From assembly GCA_903863885.1 (NCBI GenBank), contig CAIPEB010000358.1:1-40754 (forward strand): a stretch of DNA of 40,754 bases. The letters run 5' to 3'. The translations under genes and the position numbers were made by a program. Positions within the stretch are counted from its first letter, which is position 1. Each line of letters opens with the position of its first letter. This document shows, one piece after another, positions 16,741-26,262 of this stretch. The notes under the pieces were generated by a model. That model worked only from the letters and a program-made list of their open reading frames with translations, did not search any database and was not told the origin of the DNA. Source of the stretch: an uncultured Planctomycetaceae bacterium. Lineage in GTDB: Bacteria > Planctomycetota > Planctomycetia > Pirellulales > Pirellulaceae.

Positions 16741-19698
16741 CTACGGTTTCGGTGATTCCAGTCGTACGATCGCGGCCACGTCGCGCTCGACCGTCGGGAT
16801 ATCAAGAGTGAGGACCCCGTCGCGGGCACTGGCCTGCTCGCGGCGGGTGACTTCGCCCTTGTAAGTATCCCACCACTCAACCGCATAGCGGTCGCCGGTC
16901 ATATTGGGCAGCAGGACCTGCGTGCCCTCGATCTTCGGCGCAGCCGCGCCGTCGCGCACGGCTTTCCAAGTGCTCTTGCGATGCTGCAGCCAGAGAACGA
17001 CGAGGTCTTTGTCGCGAAGGCCGAGCGCGCGGACGTCGGGGTAGCGACTGCTGCGATAATTCGAGATCCGATAGCCTCGGAAACTGATCCAGTCTCCCTC
17101 CGCATTTCGGACCTGGATTCGGTGTTTGCCCGCAGGCACGGTGATGGTCACGTCGCGATCGTACTCGGATTGCCAGCAATTCCACTGAGCCAACAATCGC
17201 GACGATTTCCACGGGCCTTCGCCCGGCGGTCCGGCGCGAAGGGCTTCATTGACCAGTTGTTTTCCGTCCAGGTCGATCTGCAGTCGGGCCTGACTGGAGA
17301 CCGTGCCCAACTGCACCGCGAATCGCCCCTCTTCGGGCATGTCCAGGTTGAACGTGATCTCGCTCAGGAGTTCGTTGCCGTTGCCCCGCTTGGGACTGCC
17401 GAGCGTCCCGCACGCGGGCTCCGGCTCGATCGTGCCATTGTGCATCACCGTGAAGCTCGACTCGCGCGTGCGGCCCCAGTCCGTTCGCGTGGGGATATCC
17501 ACATCGGCGAACTGTTCCGGCGCCGTCGATGAGGACTTCAACTCGATGCCGTCGATCGGCGCCAGACGCGTGTGCGCCCAGTCGATCGCGGACGCGAACT
17601 TCGCGACCGGTGTGAACACGAAGTACACGTTCTTGGGGTGCACGTAGTTGTCCCAATACCAGAGCATCGGCGTGCCCGCGCTGCCCGCGAGCATTCCGGC
17701 CCAGATGCCATTATGCAGGTTTTGGCCCTGGCCCTTCGGGTCGTAATCCGAGTCGCTGGTGCGCCAATCGATGCCGAACTCGGCCACGAAGAAAGGCTTG
17801 CCGAAGACTCGCTGCCCGCGCGCGGTCGTCACGAACTGGTCGGCGAAGTCGGCCGTGTTTCCGCTGTCGCCGTAGTGGTGCGTCATGGTGAAGTCCACGT
17901 CGCGCAACTTCCAGACCGACTCGTTGCCGTACGTGTTGCTGACCAGGTGTTGGTTCACGTCGTGCTGCTTGAAGTAGGCCGCCATTTCCTGGACCCAATC
18001 GGCCGGCGCTTCGAACTCATTCCAGAATTCCCAGGCAAACACGTTCGGACTGTAGCCCCAGCGAGCGATCAGGTACCGCAGCCGGCGCTGATACAGCTTG
18101 CGTGCCTGAGGATTGGTGAAGAAGTCGCCGGGTGTCGCGCACGGTCCGCCATTGGCCGCGTTGTACGGGTTGCTGACCCAGTCATTGGCGTTGAAGTAAT
18201 CCTTGTCCGCCTTGATCTCGCCGAACGTGCCGATGCAGAACATCAGTCGAATGCCTGTCTGCTCGGCGATCCGCACGACCTCGTCCAATCGATACGAGTT
18301 GTCGATCGAATAACGGCCGAGTCCGAGATAGGTTCCGCTGCCGCCTTTCGGCGTCGGCGCAGGCATCCACTCAAGACCTTTTTCGTTGTTGGCCAGCCAG
18401 AGTCGGGCCCAGTTGCCTCCCGCAGCGGAGAGCGCAGCGAACCAGTCCGTATAACTCTTCACCGCATTCGAGGCTCTGGCCCAGCACACGTTTTCCCCGA
18501 CGGGATAGTAAGAGCGGCCATTATCGAATTGAAAGTAATGCGGCGAATCAGCTGCCACCCGAACAAAGCCCTCTCGCGGCGAGGCGGTTGCCTCGAACGT
18601 GGCGGGCGGGCATTCCTTCGTTCCGGATCGATCGCGCACGTGCACAACGGCGGTGTAAGCGCCCGGTTCCGTGGGCGCGAATCGAACTTTCCACGACGGA
18701 GGTCCAGTGACCTGGATTCGCTCGCGATTCTCGGTGCCCACGCACTCGCAGGGCACGAAGTAGAACGCCGGCACATTGAGCTTGCCGCCCGAGGGTGTGC
18801 GGATCTCCGCGTCAACTGCGATATCGTCCGGGTCAAACGGATTGTCGAACGTCGCGGCAATATCAGGTGTCAGTTCCACCCGCTCGAATACAGGCACGCT
18901 CTTTCGGTCCACGGCGACATCGCCCGCCCGCAATGCTTGTGCGGAAGTCAGCGGGACGGCCGATACGGCGCTTGCCGATCCGCGCGCAATCAGCGTTTGC
19001 ACTTCTTCCGCGGTGGCGGCCGATAGTTCGAGCGCGAAGCGGACCGTGTCGCCGGGAGCCAGTTTTCTCGATGCGGCGGTAATCGCGTGCAGGGCGAAGC
19101 CTTGTACATTCCACTTGCGATCGTCCTGCAACGTGAGCGTCACTCCTTCCGGCCGGATTCGAAGAGCAGGTCCGCCAGCTGCGATCAGCGCCAATTCGTC
19201 GCACACCCGGCCCGGCATGAAGGCATAGCGTTCGGCATTCAGCTCCTTGGGGAACGTTCCGGAATCGGGATCTTCGCCGATGGCGATGTAACGAGTCTTG
19301 CCCGCGTGAAGTTCGATCGGCAGTCGTCCGAGCAGGAGGACGTTTTCCACCTCGATGGGAGTTTCTACTTCCAGTTCGTATTCGATGCGAGCGCCCCGGT
19401 CGGTTGGCAACACTCGCTCGCGGAGTTTCGCTCGATGATCTGCTGAGCCAATCGTGGACGCGAAAGCCCTGCGAAGTCTTGCGTCCGTTGTGCTCTGCAC
19501 GGTGTTTTCAGCAATTGCATGCTGATCGCCGAATGCGCCTTGCCACTTCGGCTTGGTCAGCGAAACGGCGAGATCCGACAGAAAGGTGCAGTCGCCCACG
19601 CGAACGAGCGTCACGACTCCGCGGCCGTCCACTTCGACTTTCGCCTGCGGGGCGGGTGCGGCGGCTGACAGCGCAAGAGCGATAATCCACGGCATCAT
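16741..19698 (-). CDS. GH5-like glycosidase with DUF5060-type domain, secreted
   Basis: A 985-residue secreted protein starting with a short signal peptide (MMPWIIALALSAAAPAPQA) behind a GAGGA ribosome binding site. Residues 1-270 form an uncharacterised beta-rich domain. Residues about 275-375 (FERVELTPDIAATFDNPFD) resemble the DUF5060 beta-sandwich that precedes many GH5 barrels. The barrel follows (SPHYFQFDNGRSYYPVGENVCW), with likely acid/base Glu561 in WEFWNEFEA and likely nucleophile Glu640 in FFVAEFGIDW. The C-terminal 250 residues hold a carbohydrate-binding-like sandwich (PAGKHRIQVRNAEGDW) and a final beta domain. It is 117 bp downstream of the arylsulfatase and probably shares its transcript, which suggests a sulfated glycan substrate (inference). 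Confidence 0.82.
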   Translation of the reverse strand: MMPWIIALALSAAAPAPQAKVEVDGRGVVTLVRVGDCTFLSDLAVSLTKPKWQGAFGDQHAIAENTVQSTTDARLRRAFASTIGSADHRAKLRERVLPTDRGARIEYELEVETPIEVENVLLLGRLPIELHAGKTRYIAIGEDPDSGTFPKELNAERYAFMPGRVCDELALIAAGGPALRIRPEGVTLTLQDDRKWNVQGFALHAITAASRKLAPGDTVRFALELSAATAEEVQTLIARGSASAVSAVPLTSAQALRAGDVAVDRKSVPVFERVELTPDIAATFDNPFDPDDIAVDAEIRTPSGGKLNVPAFYFVPCECVGTENRERIQVTGPPSWKVRFAPTEPGAYTAVVHVRDRSGTKECPPATFEATASPREGFVRVAADSPHYFQFDNGRSYYPVGENVCWARASNAVKSYTDWFAALSAAGGNWARLWLANNEKGLEWMPAPTPKGGSGTYLGLGRYSIDNSYRLDEVVRIAEQTGIRLMFCIGTFGEIKADKDYFNANDWVSNPYNAANGGPCATPGDFFTNPQARKLYQRRLRYLIARWGYSPNVFAWEFWNEFEAPADWVQEMAAYFKQHDVNQHLVSNTYGNESVWKLRDVDFTMTHHYGDSGNTADFADQFVTTARGQRVFGKPFFVAEFGIDWRTSDSDYDPKGQGQNLHNGIWAGMLAGSAGTPMLWYWDNYVHPKNVYFVFTPVAKFASAIDWAHTRLAPIDGIELKSSSTAPEQFADVDIPTRTDWGRTRESSFTVMHNGTIEPEPACGTLGSPKRGNGNELLSEITFNLDMPEEGRFAVQLGTVSSQARLQIDLDGKQLVNEALRAGPPGEGPWKSSRLLAQWNCWQSEYDRDVTITVPAGKHRIQVRNAEGDWISFRGYRISNYRSSRYPDVRALGLRDKDLVVLWLQHRKSTWKAVRDGAAAPKIEGTQVLLPNMTGDRYAVEWWDTYKGEVTRREQASARDGVLTLDIPTVERDVAAIVRLESPKP

Positions 19699-19815
19699 GA
19701 CTTGTTCCTCGGAGCGGGTGTGTGGGCAGTTGGCGGGAAGCTGTTCGAGTGCATTGAGGCGGTGAGGAAAACAGAGTTTGCCGAAGTGCTCAGCGGTTGA
19801 GATCCTCGCAATTCG

Positions 19816-21543
19816 TCATTCGGTGTACACCGGTTTCTTCCAGGGCCAGGGCAGCGCATGGGCACGCTTGGCCCATGCCTCCCATTGGTCGGACATTGCC
19901 TTGACTCGTTCGGGTTCGGTGCCGGCAAGGTCATTCAGTTCAGAGCGGTCCCGTGACATGTCGTAAAGTTCCCACTTGCCGTCCGGAAACTTCGCGACCA
20001 GTTTCCATGTGCCGATGCGGATGGCTCGATTGCCCTCGTGCTCCCAGTAGATTGCGTCGCGCGAGATTGTCTCGCTGTGAAACGCGGGCCGCAGACTGCG
20101 CCCTTCCATCGGAGTGATCGCGTGGCCGCTGAATTCAGCGGGGTACTTCGCGCCGCCGACATCGACGCAAGTGGCCATGATGTCGATCAAGTGCCCCGGT
20201 TGACGTTCAAGTTCCCCGCGGCGCGGGATCCCCGCCGGCCAATGAGCAATCAGCGGAGTCGAGATACCGCCTTCATGGACGAAGTGTTTGTATTCGCGGA
20301 ACGGCGTGTTCGAAACATTGGCCCAGCCGCGGCCGTAGGCGACGTACGTGTCGGCCGGTCCCGGCATGGTACCCGGTCCGCGGCGCACCGGGCGTCCATC
20401 GCGAGTCTGACGCGGCTGAACTTCGGTCTGCAATTGGTCGTCGCGCATCGGAGTGATTGGCGCGGCCGCCTGCTTAGGTTGAGTTTCGCGTCCCACTGTC
20501 TCGGCGCAGCCGCCGTTATCCTGAAGGAAGAGTATCAGTGTCCTGTCGAGTTTCTTCGTCTCGCTCAGTGCGTTGACGATGCGGCCGATCCCTTGATCCA
20601 TACGATCGATCATCGCCGCATACACCTCCATGCAGCGGGACTCCCACTCCTTATTTGCGACCCGGTCCCAATTCCCGGCCTGCGGGCTCAGCTTCCACTG
20701 GCTGTCGATCAGGCCCGACTCCTGCATTCGTTTGTAGCGGGCCTCGCGGATGGGCTGATAGCCACCGGCATATTTTCCGCGGTACTTTGCGATCTCTTCC
20801 TCTCTTGCGTGCATCGGCCAGTGAGCAGCGGTGTACGCGACGTACATGAACATCGGTTTGTCCGGTGTGTCGGCGCTATGTTTGCGGATGTTCTGCACGG
20901 CGTTGTCGGTGATGGCGTCGGTGTAATAGAACGACTCCGGCTTGTACTCGGCGTCCGTGAGCGGCGTCACCACCGTGTTGTCGCGAGTGAGCATGGCCGG
21001 GTCGTAGTAGCTGCCGCCTCCCATGATCGTGCCGTAGAAGCGGTCAAAGCCGCGCTGAAGCGGCCAGTTGTGCCGATCGCTGTCCGGCCGATCGAACCGG
21101 GTGACGTGCCACTTGCCGACCATGTACGTGCCGTAACCAGCCGTGCGCATGACCTCGGCCATCGTCACCGCCGTGGAACTGAGGTCGCCGTGATATCCGT
21201 CCAGCTGGTCGTCTCGCGTCATCCAGCCGACTCCCGCCTGATGCGGATAAAGACCCGTCAGCAGACTTGCTCGGGTCGGACAGCAGCGGGCCGTGTTGTA
21301 GAACTGCGTGAATCGCAAGCCGTTGCTCGCCAGTTGGTCGAGGTTGGGCGTGTTAATCTCGCTGCCGAAACAGCCGAGATCCGAATAGCCCATGTCGTCC
21401 GACATGATCACGATGATGTTCGGACGGTCAGCCGTTTCGGCGGCGTGCATGCTTGGCGAAAAGAGCAGCGCGATGCAGGTCAACGGAATTGCGAGCCTCG
21501 AGTGCGCGACGGATGTGTTCGCGCGCTTCAATGCGTCAAACAT
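19816..21543 (-). CDS. Secreted S1 family arylsulfatase
   Basis: A 575-residue sulfatase with a signal peptide (residues about 16-35). The metal-binding pair Asp49-Asp50 is in IIVIMSDDMGYSD. The sulfatase signature CCPTR places the formylglycine-forming Cys at residue 87 (CxPxR), followed by ASLLTGLYPHQAG. KWH lies in GTYMVGKWHV and the distal metal site in LFLQDNGGCAE. The C-terminus (SDQWEAWAKRAHALPWPW) is the usual tail of arylsulfatase-type S1 enzymes. It would remove sulfate esters from a glycan outside the cytoplasm after activation by a formylglycine-generating enzyme, which is not encoded in this window. AAGGGAG lies six bases before the ATG. It is the first gene of a pair with the GH5-like gene and divergent from the GH95-like gene. 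Confidence 0.93.
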   Translation of the reverse strand: MFDALKRANTSVAHSRLAIPLTCIALLFSPSMHAAETADRPNIIVIMSDDMGYSDLGCFGSEINTPNLDQLASNGLRFTQFYNTARCCPTRASLLTGLYPHQAGVGWMTRDDQLDGYHGDLSSTAVTMAEVMRTAGYGTYMVGKWHVTRFDRPDSDRHNWPLQRGFDRFYGTIMGGGSYYDPAMLTRDNTVVTPLTDAEYKPESFYYTDAITDNAVQNIRKHSADTPDKPMFMYVAYTAAHWPMHAREEEIAKYRGKYAGGYQPIREARYKRMQESGLIDSQWKLSPQAGNWDRVANKEWESRCMEVYAAMIDRMDQGIGRIVNALSETKKLDRTLILFLQDNGGCAETVGRETQPKQAAAPITPMRDDQLQTEVQPRQTRDGRPVRRGPGTMPGPADTYVAYGRGWANVSNTPFREYKHFVHEGGISTPLIAHWPAGIPRRGELERQPGHLIDIMATCVDVGGAKYPAEFSGHAITPMEGRSLRPAFHSETISRDAIYWEHEGNRAIRIGTWKLVAKFPDGKWELYDMSRDRSELNDLAGTEPERVKAMSDQWEAWAKRAHALPWPWKKPVYTE

Positions 21544-21721
21544 GGACGGCTCCCTTTCGGAGGATTAATGCGCATGTATTCACTCGCGAGCCGCAAGGCA
21601 GAGCGAAAGAACATGTTGACCAATTTGTTCGAGTGCCAGTGGATCTGCCAGAGTTCGGCGTCGTTCATCGGAGATCAACTGGACTTGTCACACGTCCAAT
21701 TCAGGAGGTTTGGCCGTGAGT

Positions 21722-21756
21722 GCTGCCCTGCCGCACTGGCATAGCCAGTGGCACGG
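21722..21756. repeat. CACTGGC-ATA-GCCAGTG palindromic element in divergent promoter region
   Basis: A perfect 7-bp inverted repeat (21734-21740 and 21744-21750) is preceded by TGCTGCCCTGCCG and followed by GCACGGCGGC. It lies in the 328-bp space between the divergent sulfatase (start 21543) and GH95-like (start 21872) genes. No other gene is seen in that space. It could be an operator, but its form resembles a dispersed repeat. Confidence 0.55.
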
Positions 21757-21871
21757 CGGCGACTCGCGGCCGTATGATTCTAACATCTTTGCCGCGGCGA
21801 AACGCACTCGCATGTCGGATGCCATGGTGCGACGCGAAACACGGCCAGATGCAAAGGTGGAGGCTGCATTC

Positions 21872-24289
21872 ATGACACGGCGATTTCTGTCAAGTGTTCT
21901 GATCGCGATGATCGTCTCGGCCACGGCGGCAGGCGAGTCGCCCTCGCCCGGCGAGACTGTGTCGTGCCACGATGTGGTCTACACGTCGCTTTCGAAGGAA
22001 CCGTGGGAGGCGATGCCGACCGGCGGCGGCGATCTGTCGGCCATGGTGCGTTGCGACGGCGATGTCCATCTGCATCTCAGCAAGTCCGACTGCTGGGGAT
22101 TTCAAGCTCCGCCCGATGCGCCGCTGGGCTCGCGTTACTTCAACAACCTGAGTCCCGGGCACCTGCGCATTGACTTCGGCGACAAGGGCAGGGAGGCCGC
22201 GTCGCGGTGGTTTCGCCAGCGGCTGGATCTCTGCCGCGGCTGCGTAAGCATCGAAATGGGAAGCCAGGAGAAGATCGCTCGCGTGCGCATCTGGGGCCAC
22301 CCGCAGCGCAAAATCCTCGTTGTGGAAGTGTCGGACCCGGACCATCAACTCGGTTCGCCGCGCGTCGAACTTTCGGAGTGGCGGCCGACGATGCGCGTGG
22401 GATTGAATGGGAGCCGTTTGTCTGCGAGTGAGATACAGGATCGTCCGGCGCGGCCGCATCTGGTGAACACGGGCATGCAGGAGTTTTTTGCTCCGGCCGA
22501 CGATCCACTATCAGGACGGGGCATCGGTGTCTTGGTGTCAGGGCCCGGTTTCAAGCCTGCACCGAAGGGTACCGATGCGTTGGCCGCTTCGCTGGTTGCC
22601 GAAGTGCCTCCTCCGGCGGAGTACCACTTCATGGTGTCCGTTGCGGTAACTCGTTCCGGCGACCCGCTGGAATCGGCGCGAAAAGAACTCGATTCCGCGA
22701 CACAGATTCCGCTGGAAAGGCTCCGCGGCGAGCACGAGCAATGGTGGCGTGATTTCTGGGAAAGGTCATCGGTGCACGTGACGAGCCCCGACAAGAAAGC
22801 CGATCGGATCTGCGGCGCGTACCATGTGCATTTATATACGTTGGGCTGCGTCAATCGCGGGCCTTATCCGGCCAAATGGGACGGCGGTCCCGGGCTTATG
22901 CGGGCTGATGAACGGAACTGGGGTCTGTCGGAGTGGGTGCAGGAGATTCGGTTCACTTATCTGCCGCTATATGCGGCCAACCAGTTGGAGATCGCGCGAG
23001 GCCTGACGCGGCATTACTCGTCGATGGCGCCTTATCTCCAACAGCAGACTCGCAACATGTGGGGATGCGACGGGCTGTGGATCCCGGAAACGACCTTGCC
23101 TTGGGGGCATGCCGAGGATTTCGTATTGCGAGATGACGGCAGCACGCCTGCCGCTCCTTTCTTTCAGAAGCGATCGCCGGACAGAATCCCGTACGGCCGC
23201 TTCGATTCGTTCAATCCTTATGTCGGCTTCTTGTTCACCGCGGGACTCGAGATCTGCGAGCATTACCTCACGTACTATCGCTACAGCGGGGATGAGACGT
23301 TCCTGCGCGAGGATGCCTATCCGATCCTGCGCGGCGTGTGCAAGTTCCTCACGGGATTGCTGCGGCGCGAATCAGATGGCCGCTACCATCTCGATCCGGC
23401 CAACGCTCTCGAAACATGGTGGCTGGTGCGGGATCCGGCGGACGTGATGAGCGGCATCCGCGCCGTGTTTCCCGAGTTCATTCGACTGTCGCAACAATAC
23501 GAAGAAGACGCTGAGTTGCGAGCCACGTGCGTTGCGATCTTGAACTCGCTGCCCGATCCGCCGCGGGGTTTGTGGGCGGCGGACGGCAAGATCTCGCAGG
23601 ACGTGGATGTATACGCACCGGCTGTCAGTTCGGAACGGTCGCACGCTCGCAGCAACGCGGAGAATCCAGCGCTCTATCGCGTGTTCCCGTTCGGGCTGAG
23701 CGAAATCGGTTCGCCGGATTATGCGCTGACATGCCGCACATTCGAGCAGCGGATCTCTCCGGTCGAACACGGCTGGTCGATGGACGCGATCTGGGCGGCT
23801 CGGCTTGGCTTGCGGGATCAGGCCTGCCGGTTGCTTGCGGAGCATGCCGGGAAGTTCCAGCGATTTCCGTACGGCGGTTGGACGAGCAACGATTCGCGGG
23901 TCTTTCCGGGAGGATTGTCGGCCGCTCCGTTCATGGACGCCGGCGGCTTGAGCGCTTTCGGGCTGCAGGAGATTCTGCTGCAGAGTCACGGCGGTGTGTT
24001 GCGGGTTGCACCGGCGACGGCCAAGGAATGGTCAGGTTCTTTTCGCCTCCGCGCTCAAAACGGTTTCATCGTCGCCGCCGACTTCGGCGATGGTACTGTG
24101 CAGCGAGCGACGATCACGAGTCTTCTTGGAAGAGAATGTGCACTTGCCAGTCCGGGGCCGGGACGCTGGTCGGTTCGCGAACAAGACCGGGTGATTGCAG
24201 CGGGCGACGAGCCGGTATTGCGTTTTGCGACACGCGTCGGGGGAAGCTATGTGGTTGAGCCCGACCTGGGTCAGAAAAAGCCGCAGTAG
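21872..24289 (+). CDS. GH95-like (alpha/alpha)6-barrel glycosidase with DUF5703-like N-terminus, secreted
   Basis: An 805-residue secreted protein. The ATG at 21872 follows GGTGGAGG and begins a signal peptide (FLSSVLIAMIVSATAAGE). The N-terminal third (EAMPTGGGDLSAMVRCDGDVHLHLSKSDCW) matches the DUF5703/GH95-type beta domain. The barrel follows, with ADERNWGLSEWVQEIRFTYLPLYAANQLEIARG, NMWGCDGLWIPETTLPWG, and CEHYLTYYRYSGDETFLRE. The C-terminal part has GVLRVAPATAKEWSGSFRLRAQNGFIVAADF, the closing domain typical of GH95 alpha-L-fucosidases. Family members mostly cleave alpha-L-fucosides or alpha-L-galactosides; specificity here is uncertain. It leads a plus-strand trio with the winged-helix protein and the sialidase-fold protein. 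Confidence 0.72.
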   Translation: MTRRFLSSVLIAMIVSATAAGESPSPGETVSCHDVVYTSLSKEPWEAMPTGGGDLSAMVRCDGDVHLHLSKSDCWGFQAPPDAPLGSRYFNNLSPGHLRIDFGDKGREAASRWFRQRLDLCRGCVSIEMGSQEKIARVRIWGHPQRKILVVEVSDPDHQLGSPRVELSEWRPTMRVGLNGSRLSASEIQDRPARPHLVNTGMQEFFAPADDPLSGRGIGVLVSGPGFKPAPKGTDALAASLVAEVPPPAEYHFMVSVAVTRSGDPLESARKELDSATQIPLERLRGEHEQWWRDFWERSSVHVTSPDKKADRICGAYHVHLYTLGCVNRGPYPAKWDGGPGLMRADERNWGLSEWVQEIRFTYLPLYAANQLEIARGLTRHYSSMAPYLQQQTRNMWGCDGLWIPETTLPWGHAEDFVLRDDGSTPAAPFFQKRSPDRIPYGRFDSFNPYVGFLFTAGLEICEHYLTYYRYSGDETFLREDAYPILRGVCKFLTGLLRRESDGRYHLDPANALETWWLVRDPADVMSGIRAVFPEFIRLSQQYEEDAELRATCVAILNSLPDPPRGLWAADGKISQDVDVYAPAVSSERSHARSNAENPALYRVFPFGLSEIGSPDYALTCRTFEQRISPVEHGWSMDAIWAARLGLRDQACRLLAEHAGKFQRFPYGGWTSNDSRVFPGGLSAAPFMDAGGLSAFGLQEILLQSHGGVLRVAPATAKEWSGSFRLRAQNGFIVAADFGDGTVQRATITSLLGRECALASPGPGRWSVREQDRVIAAGDEPVLRFATRVGGSYVVEPDLGQKKPQ

Positions 24290-24372
24290 CCGCCGGTTCC
24301 CGGACGGAACGCAACACTCGCCGGAATCCAGGATCGTGCCTATAATCACGCAGACACGGTGGGTGTGCAAAC

Positions 24373-24753
24373 ATGTCAGATTCTCCCTCGTCTTCGTCCA
24401 ACGATCTCGAAATCGCGCTCATTCGCGTGCTTCCGATCTATGCGCCTGCGGACCGCAAACGAGACCGCAGGAAGAGAGAGTCGGGCGACGATTCTCCCTT
24501 CTCGTACGAGATGAAGTTGGGCCGCCAGACGATTCGACTGGATCCGATCGAGTATCGGATTCTGAGTTTTCTCGCGGCTCGGCCGTATCAGGCGTTCACA
24601 AGCCGCCGCATTGCGGAGGCCGCCAGCACGGAACAAGACGCAGTGACGGAGAGTGCGGTGCGCCGATACGTGGCTTCGCTTCGCGCTAAACTGGGGTTTT
24701 TTTCCGACTACATTCAAACGGTGCCTTATATCGGTTACCGTTTCAAGGCGTAG
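24373..24753 (+). CDS. Stand-alone winged-helix regulator (OmpR/PhoB-type DNA-binding domain)
   Basis: A 126-residue cytoplasmic protein. Residues about 44-126 form an OmpR/PhoB-type winged helix: RLDPIEYRILSFLAARPYQAFTSRRIAEAA, recognition helix VTESAVRRYVASLRAKLG, and the wing VPYIGYRFKA. The first 43 residues are low-complexity and charged (SPSSSS, RKRDRRKRES). They do not form a receiver domain, and no membrane segment is present. It lies 83 bp after the GH95-like gene and 35 bp before the sialidase-fold gene. A TATAAT box at 24341-24346, without a good -35 match, could give it its own promoter. It is the only recognisable transcription factor in the window, so it may control the surrounding glycan genes (inference). 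Confidence 0.85.
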   Translation: MSDSPSSSSNDLEIALIRVLPIYAPADRKRDRRKRESGDDSPFSYEMKLGRQTIRLDPIEYRILSFLAARPYQAFTSRRIAEAASTEQDAVTESAVRRYVASLRAKLGFFSDYIQTVPYIGYRFKA

Positions 24754-24788
24754 TCAACCCGCGAGAGCAAACACCTGAAAGGAATGGA

Positions 24789-26093
24789 ATGACCATGTCG
24801 CCATTACAGAGAGTGACTCGACGCTGGTTTCTCGGCGCGACGGCCGCGTCCATGGGCGGAGTGTGGATGTGCGGCGCAGCGGCATGGAGCGCGGAAGCGG
24901 GCGGAGCCTTGTCGGAGATCCGCGAGACGGATCATTTCTGGTATCGCCTGCAGTCGCCGGGGATGTACATCGATTCGCAGCGCGACAATCGAGCGTTCGG
25001 CTATGCAGGCGGCAAGATCTTTCTCTCGGAGGACAACGGACACACCTGGCCTCACAGTGCAGAGTTTCCCGCATCGCCGCGAATCACTTTCAGCCACATC
25101 CTGAAGAACGGCAACGTGCTGTTCGCCACAGGCTCGCGGTTGTATCTCAGCACCGACAAGCTCAAGACCTTCCGCGAAGTCATCGTCAAGTCGGCCGACG
25201 GTTCGGACTATCATCCGCATACACCGAAGAACCCGAATTGCCCGGGTTGGTACTACCACACGCTGTCCGGCCTGCTTTCGTGGGACATTGACGGCAAAGA
25301 GGTAATGGTCTGGGGCAATTATTGCAACGTGTCCGGAGGCGCCACGCCGGTCAACATCTATTACACGGTGGATAACGGCGAGACCGTCAAGATTGCGTGT
25401 GCTTTCGGCCAGAATCCGCACTTTCGGGACGATGGATCGGAGGGAGGGGGAACGACCGGAGCGTTGCTGGGCAATCCGGCAAACCCCGTGATTTGTCGCC
25501 ACGTGCACGATGTGGCCTACAATCCCGTGGAGAACGCTTTTTATGCGTGCACGGGTGACTTGGATCGCGGAGACGGACACGAATGCCATTGGCTTCGCGG
25601 CATCTACGATGCGAAGAAGGATACGTGGGACTGGAAGGTTCTCGTTTCGACGAATGCGAACAGTCGTTACAAATGCGGCGGGATTAATTTCGTGGACGGC
25701 AAGGTCTATTGGATCAGCGACTCGAACGGACCGCTGCCGTATGATCGCGGCATTTTCTGTTGCTCGCCCGAAGATATCACCAGGCCCGAGAAGCATACGA
25801 TGCTGTTCAACCCGGAAGTCGAATCGGGGAACATGCTCATCCAGGACGGTGTGATCCTGGCATCGCACTGTGCGCCGGCATCGCCGATGGCCACCGGCAT
25901 CATTGTTTCCACGGACATGGGCAAGACGTGGGCGCAGTACGATCTCAAGGAGTTCGGTCCGCGATCGGCAACCCGCTTCCACGAAAAGAACGGCGAAGGC
26001 TGGTTCCGCGCGGACTTGCGCACGGGATGGATCGACCACGCCGAGGTGCTGTTCATCAAGCCGAAGGTCCCGGGCGTCACAGGAAAACCGTGA
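24789..26093 (+). CDS. Sialidase-fold (BNR/Asp-box) beta-propeller protein, Tat-exported
   Basis: A 434-residue protein with a Tat signal (RRWFLGATAAS, residues 11-21) and Asp-box motifs: SEDNGHTW (80-87) and STDMGKTW (374-381), with weaker ones at STDKLKTF and TVDNGETV. These mark a six-bladed sialidase-type propeller. The classical Arg triad and Tyr/Glu of true sialidases cannot be assigned with confidence. Several Cys and a CRHVHDVAYNPVENAFYACTGD stretch are distinctive. AAGGA lies six bases before the ATG at 24789; a second ATG is at 24795. It ends the plus-strand trio. It may be a sialidase-like hydrolase or a glycan-binding propeller. Confidence 0.75.
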   Translation: MTMSPLQRVTRRWFLGATAASMGGVWMCGAAAWSAEAGGALSEIRETDHFWYRLQSPGMYIDSQRDNRAFGYAGGKIFLSEDNGHTWPHSAEFPASPRITFSHILKNGNVLFATGSRLYLSTDKLKTFREVIVKSADGSDYHPHTPKNPNCPGWYYHTLSGLLSWDIDGKEVMVWGNYCNVSGGATPVNIYYTVDNGETVKIACAFGQNPHFRDDGSEGGGTTGALLGNPANPVICRHVHDVAYNPVENAFYACTGDLDRGDGHECHWLRGIYDAKKDTWDWKVLVSTNANSRYKCGGINFVDGKVYWISDSNGPLPYDRGIFCCSPEDITRPEKHTMLFNPEVESGNMLIQDGVILASHCAPASPMATGIIVSTDMGKTWAQYDLKEFGPRSATRFHEKNGEGWFRADLRTGWIDHAEVLFIKPKVPGVTGKP

Positions 26094-26191
26094 GAATCGA
26101 TGACGAGCTTCAACGGTGTTGACGTGAAGGAGATTCACCACGCAGGATGAAAACGCGATGCCGGATGCCGGAGAGTGAGCATCTTTGTGTT

Positions 26192-26211
26192 TCGTCCGTG
26201 CCAATCCGTGG
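26192..26211 (-). repeat. CCACGGAT/CACGGACGA repeat, copy 1
   Basis: On the minus strand this reads CCACGGATTGGCACGGACGA. It matches 17 of 20 bases of the copy at 34049-34068. It lies between the convergent sialidase-fold and GH5 genes. Confidence 0.6.
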
Positions 26212-26262
26212 TTTCATCCCGTTTTTTGACTGCCGGCTTTTTCGTACGGGCCAAACGTCGAT

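Noticed and set aside
20038-21744. 568-codon plus-strand ORF
   Set aside because: Shadow of the arylsulfatase, whose active-site motifs are on the minus strand. Similar antisense frames at 4877-6067, 17572-19026, 24804-26204, 28602-30068, 32601-34052 and 37171-38526 were rejected for the same reason.
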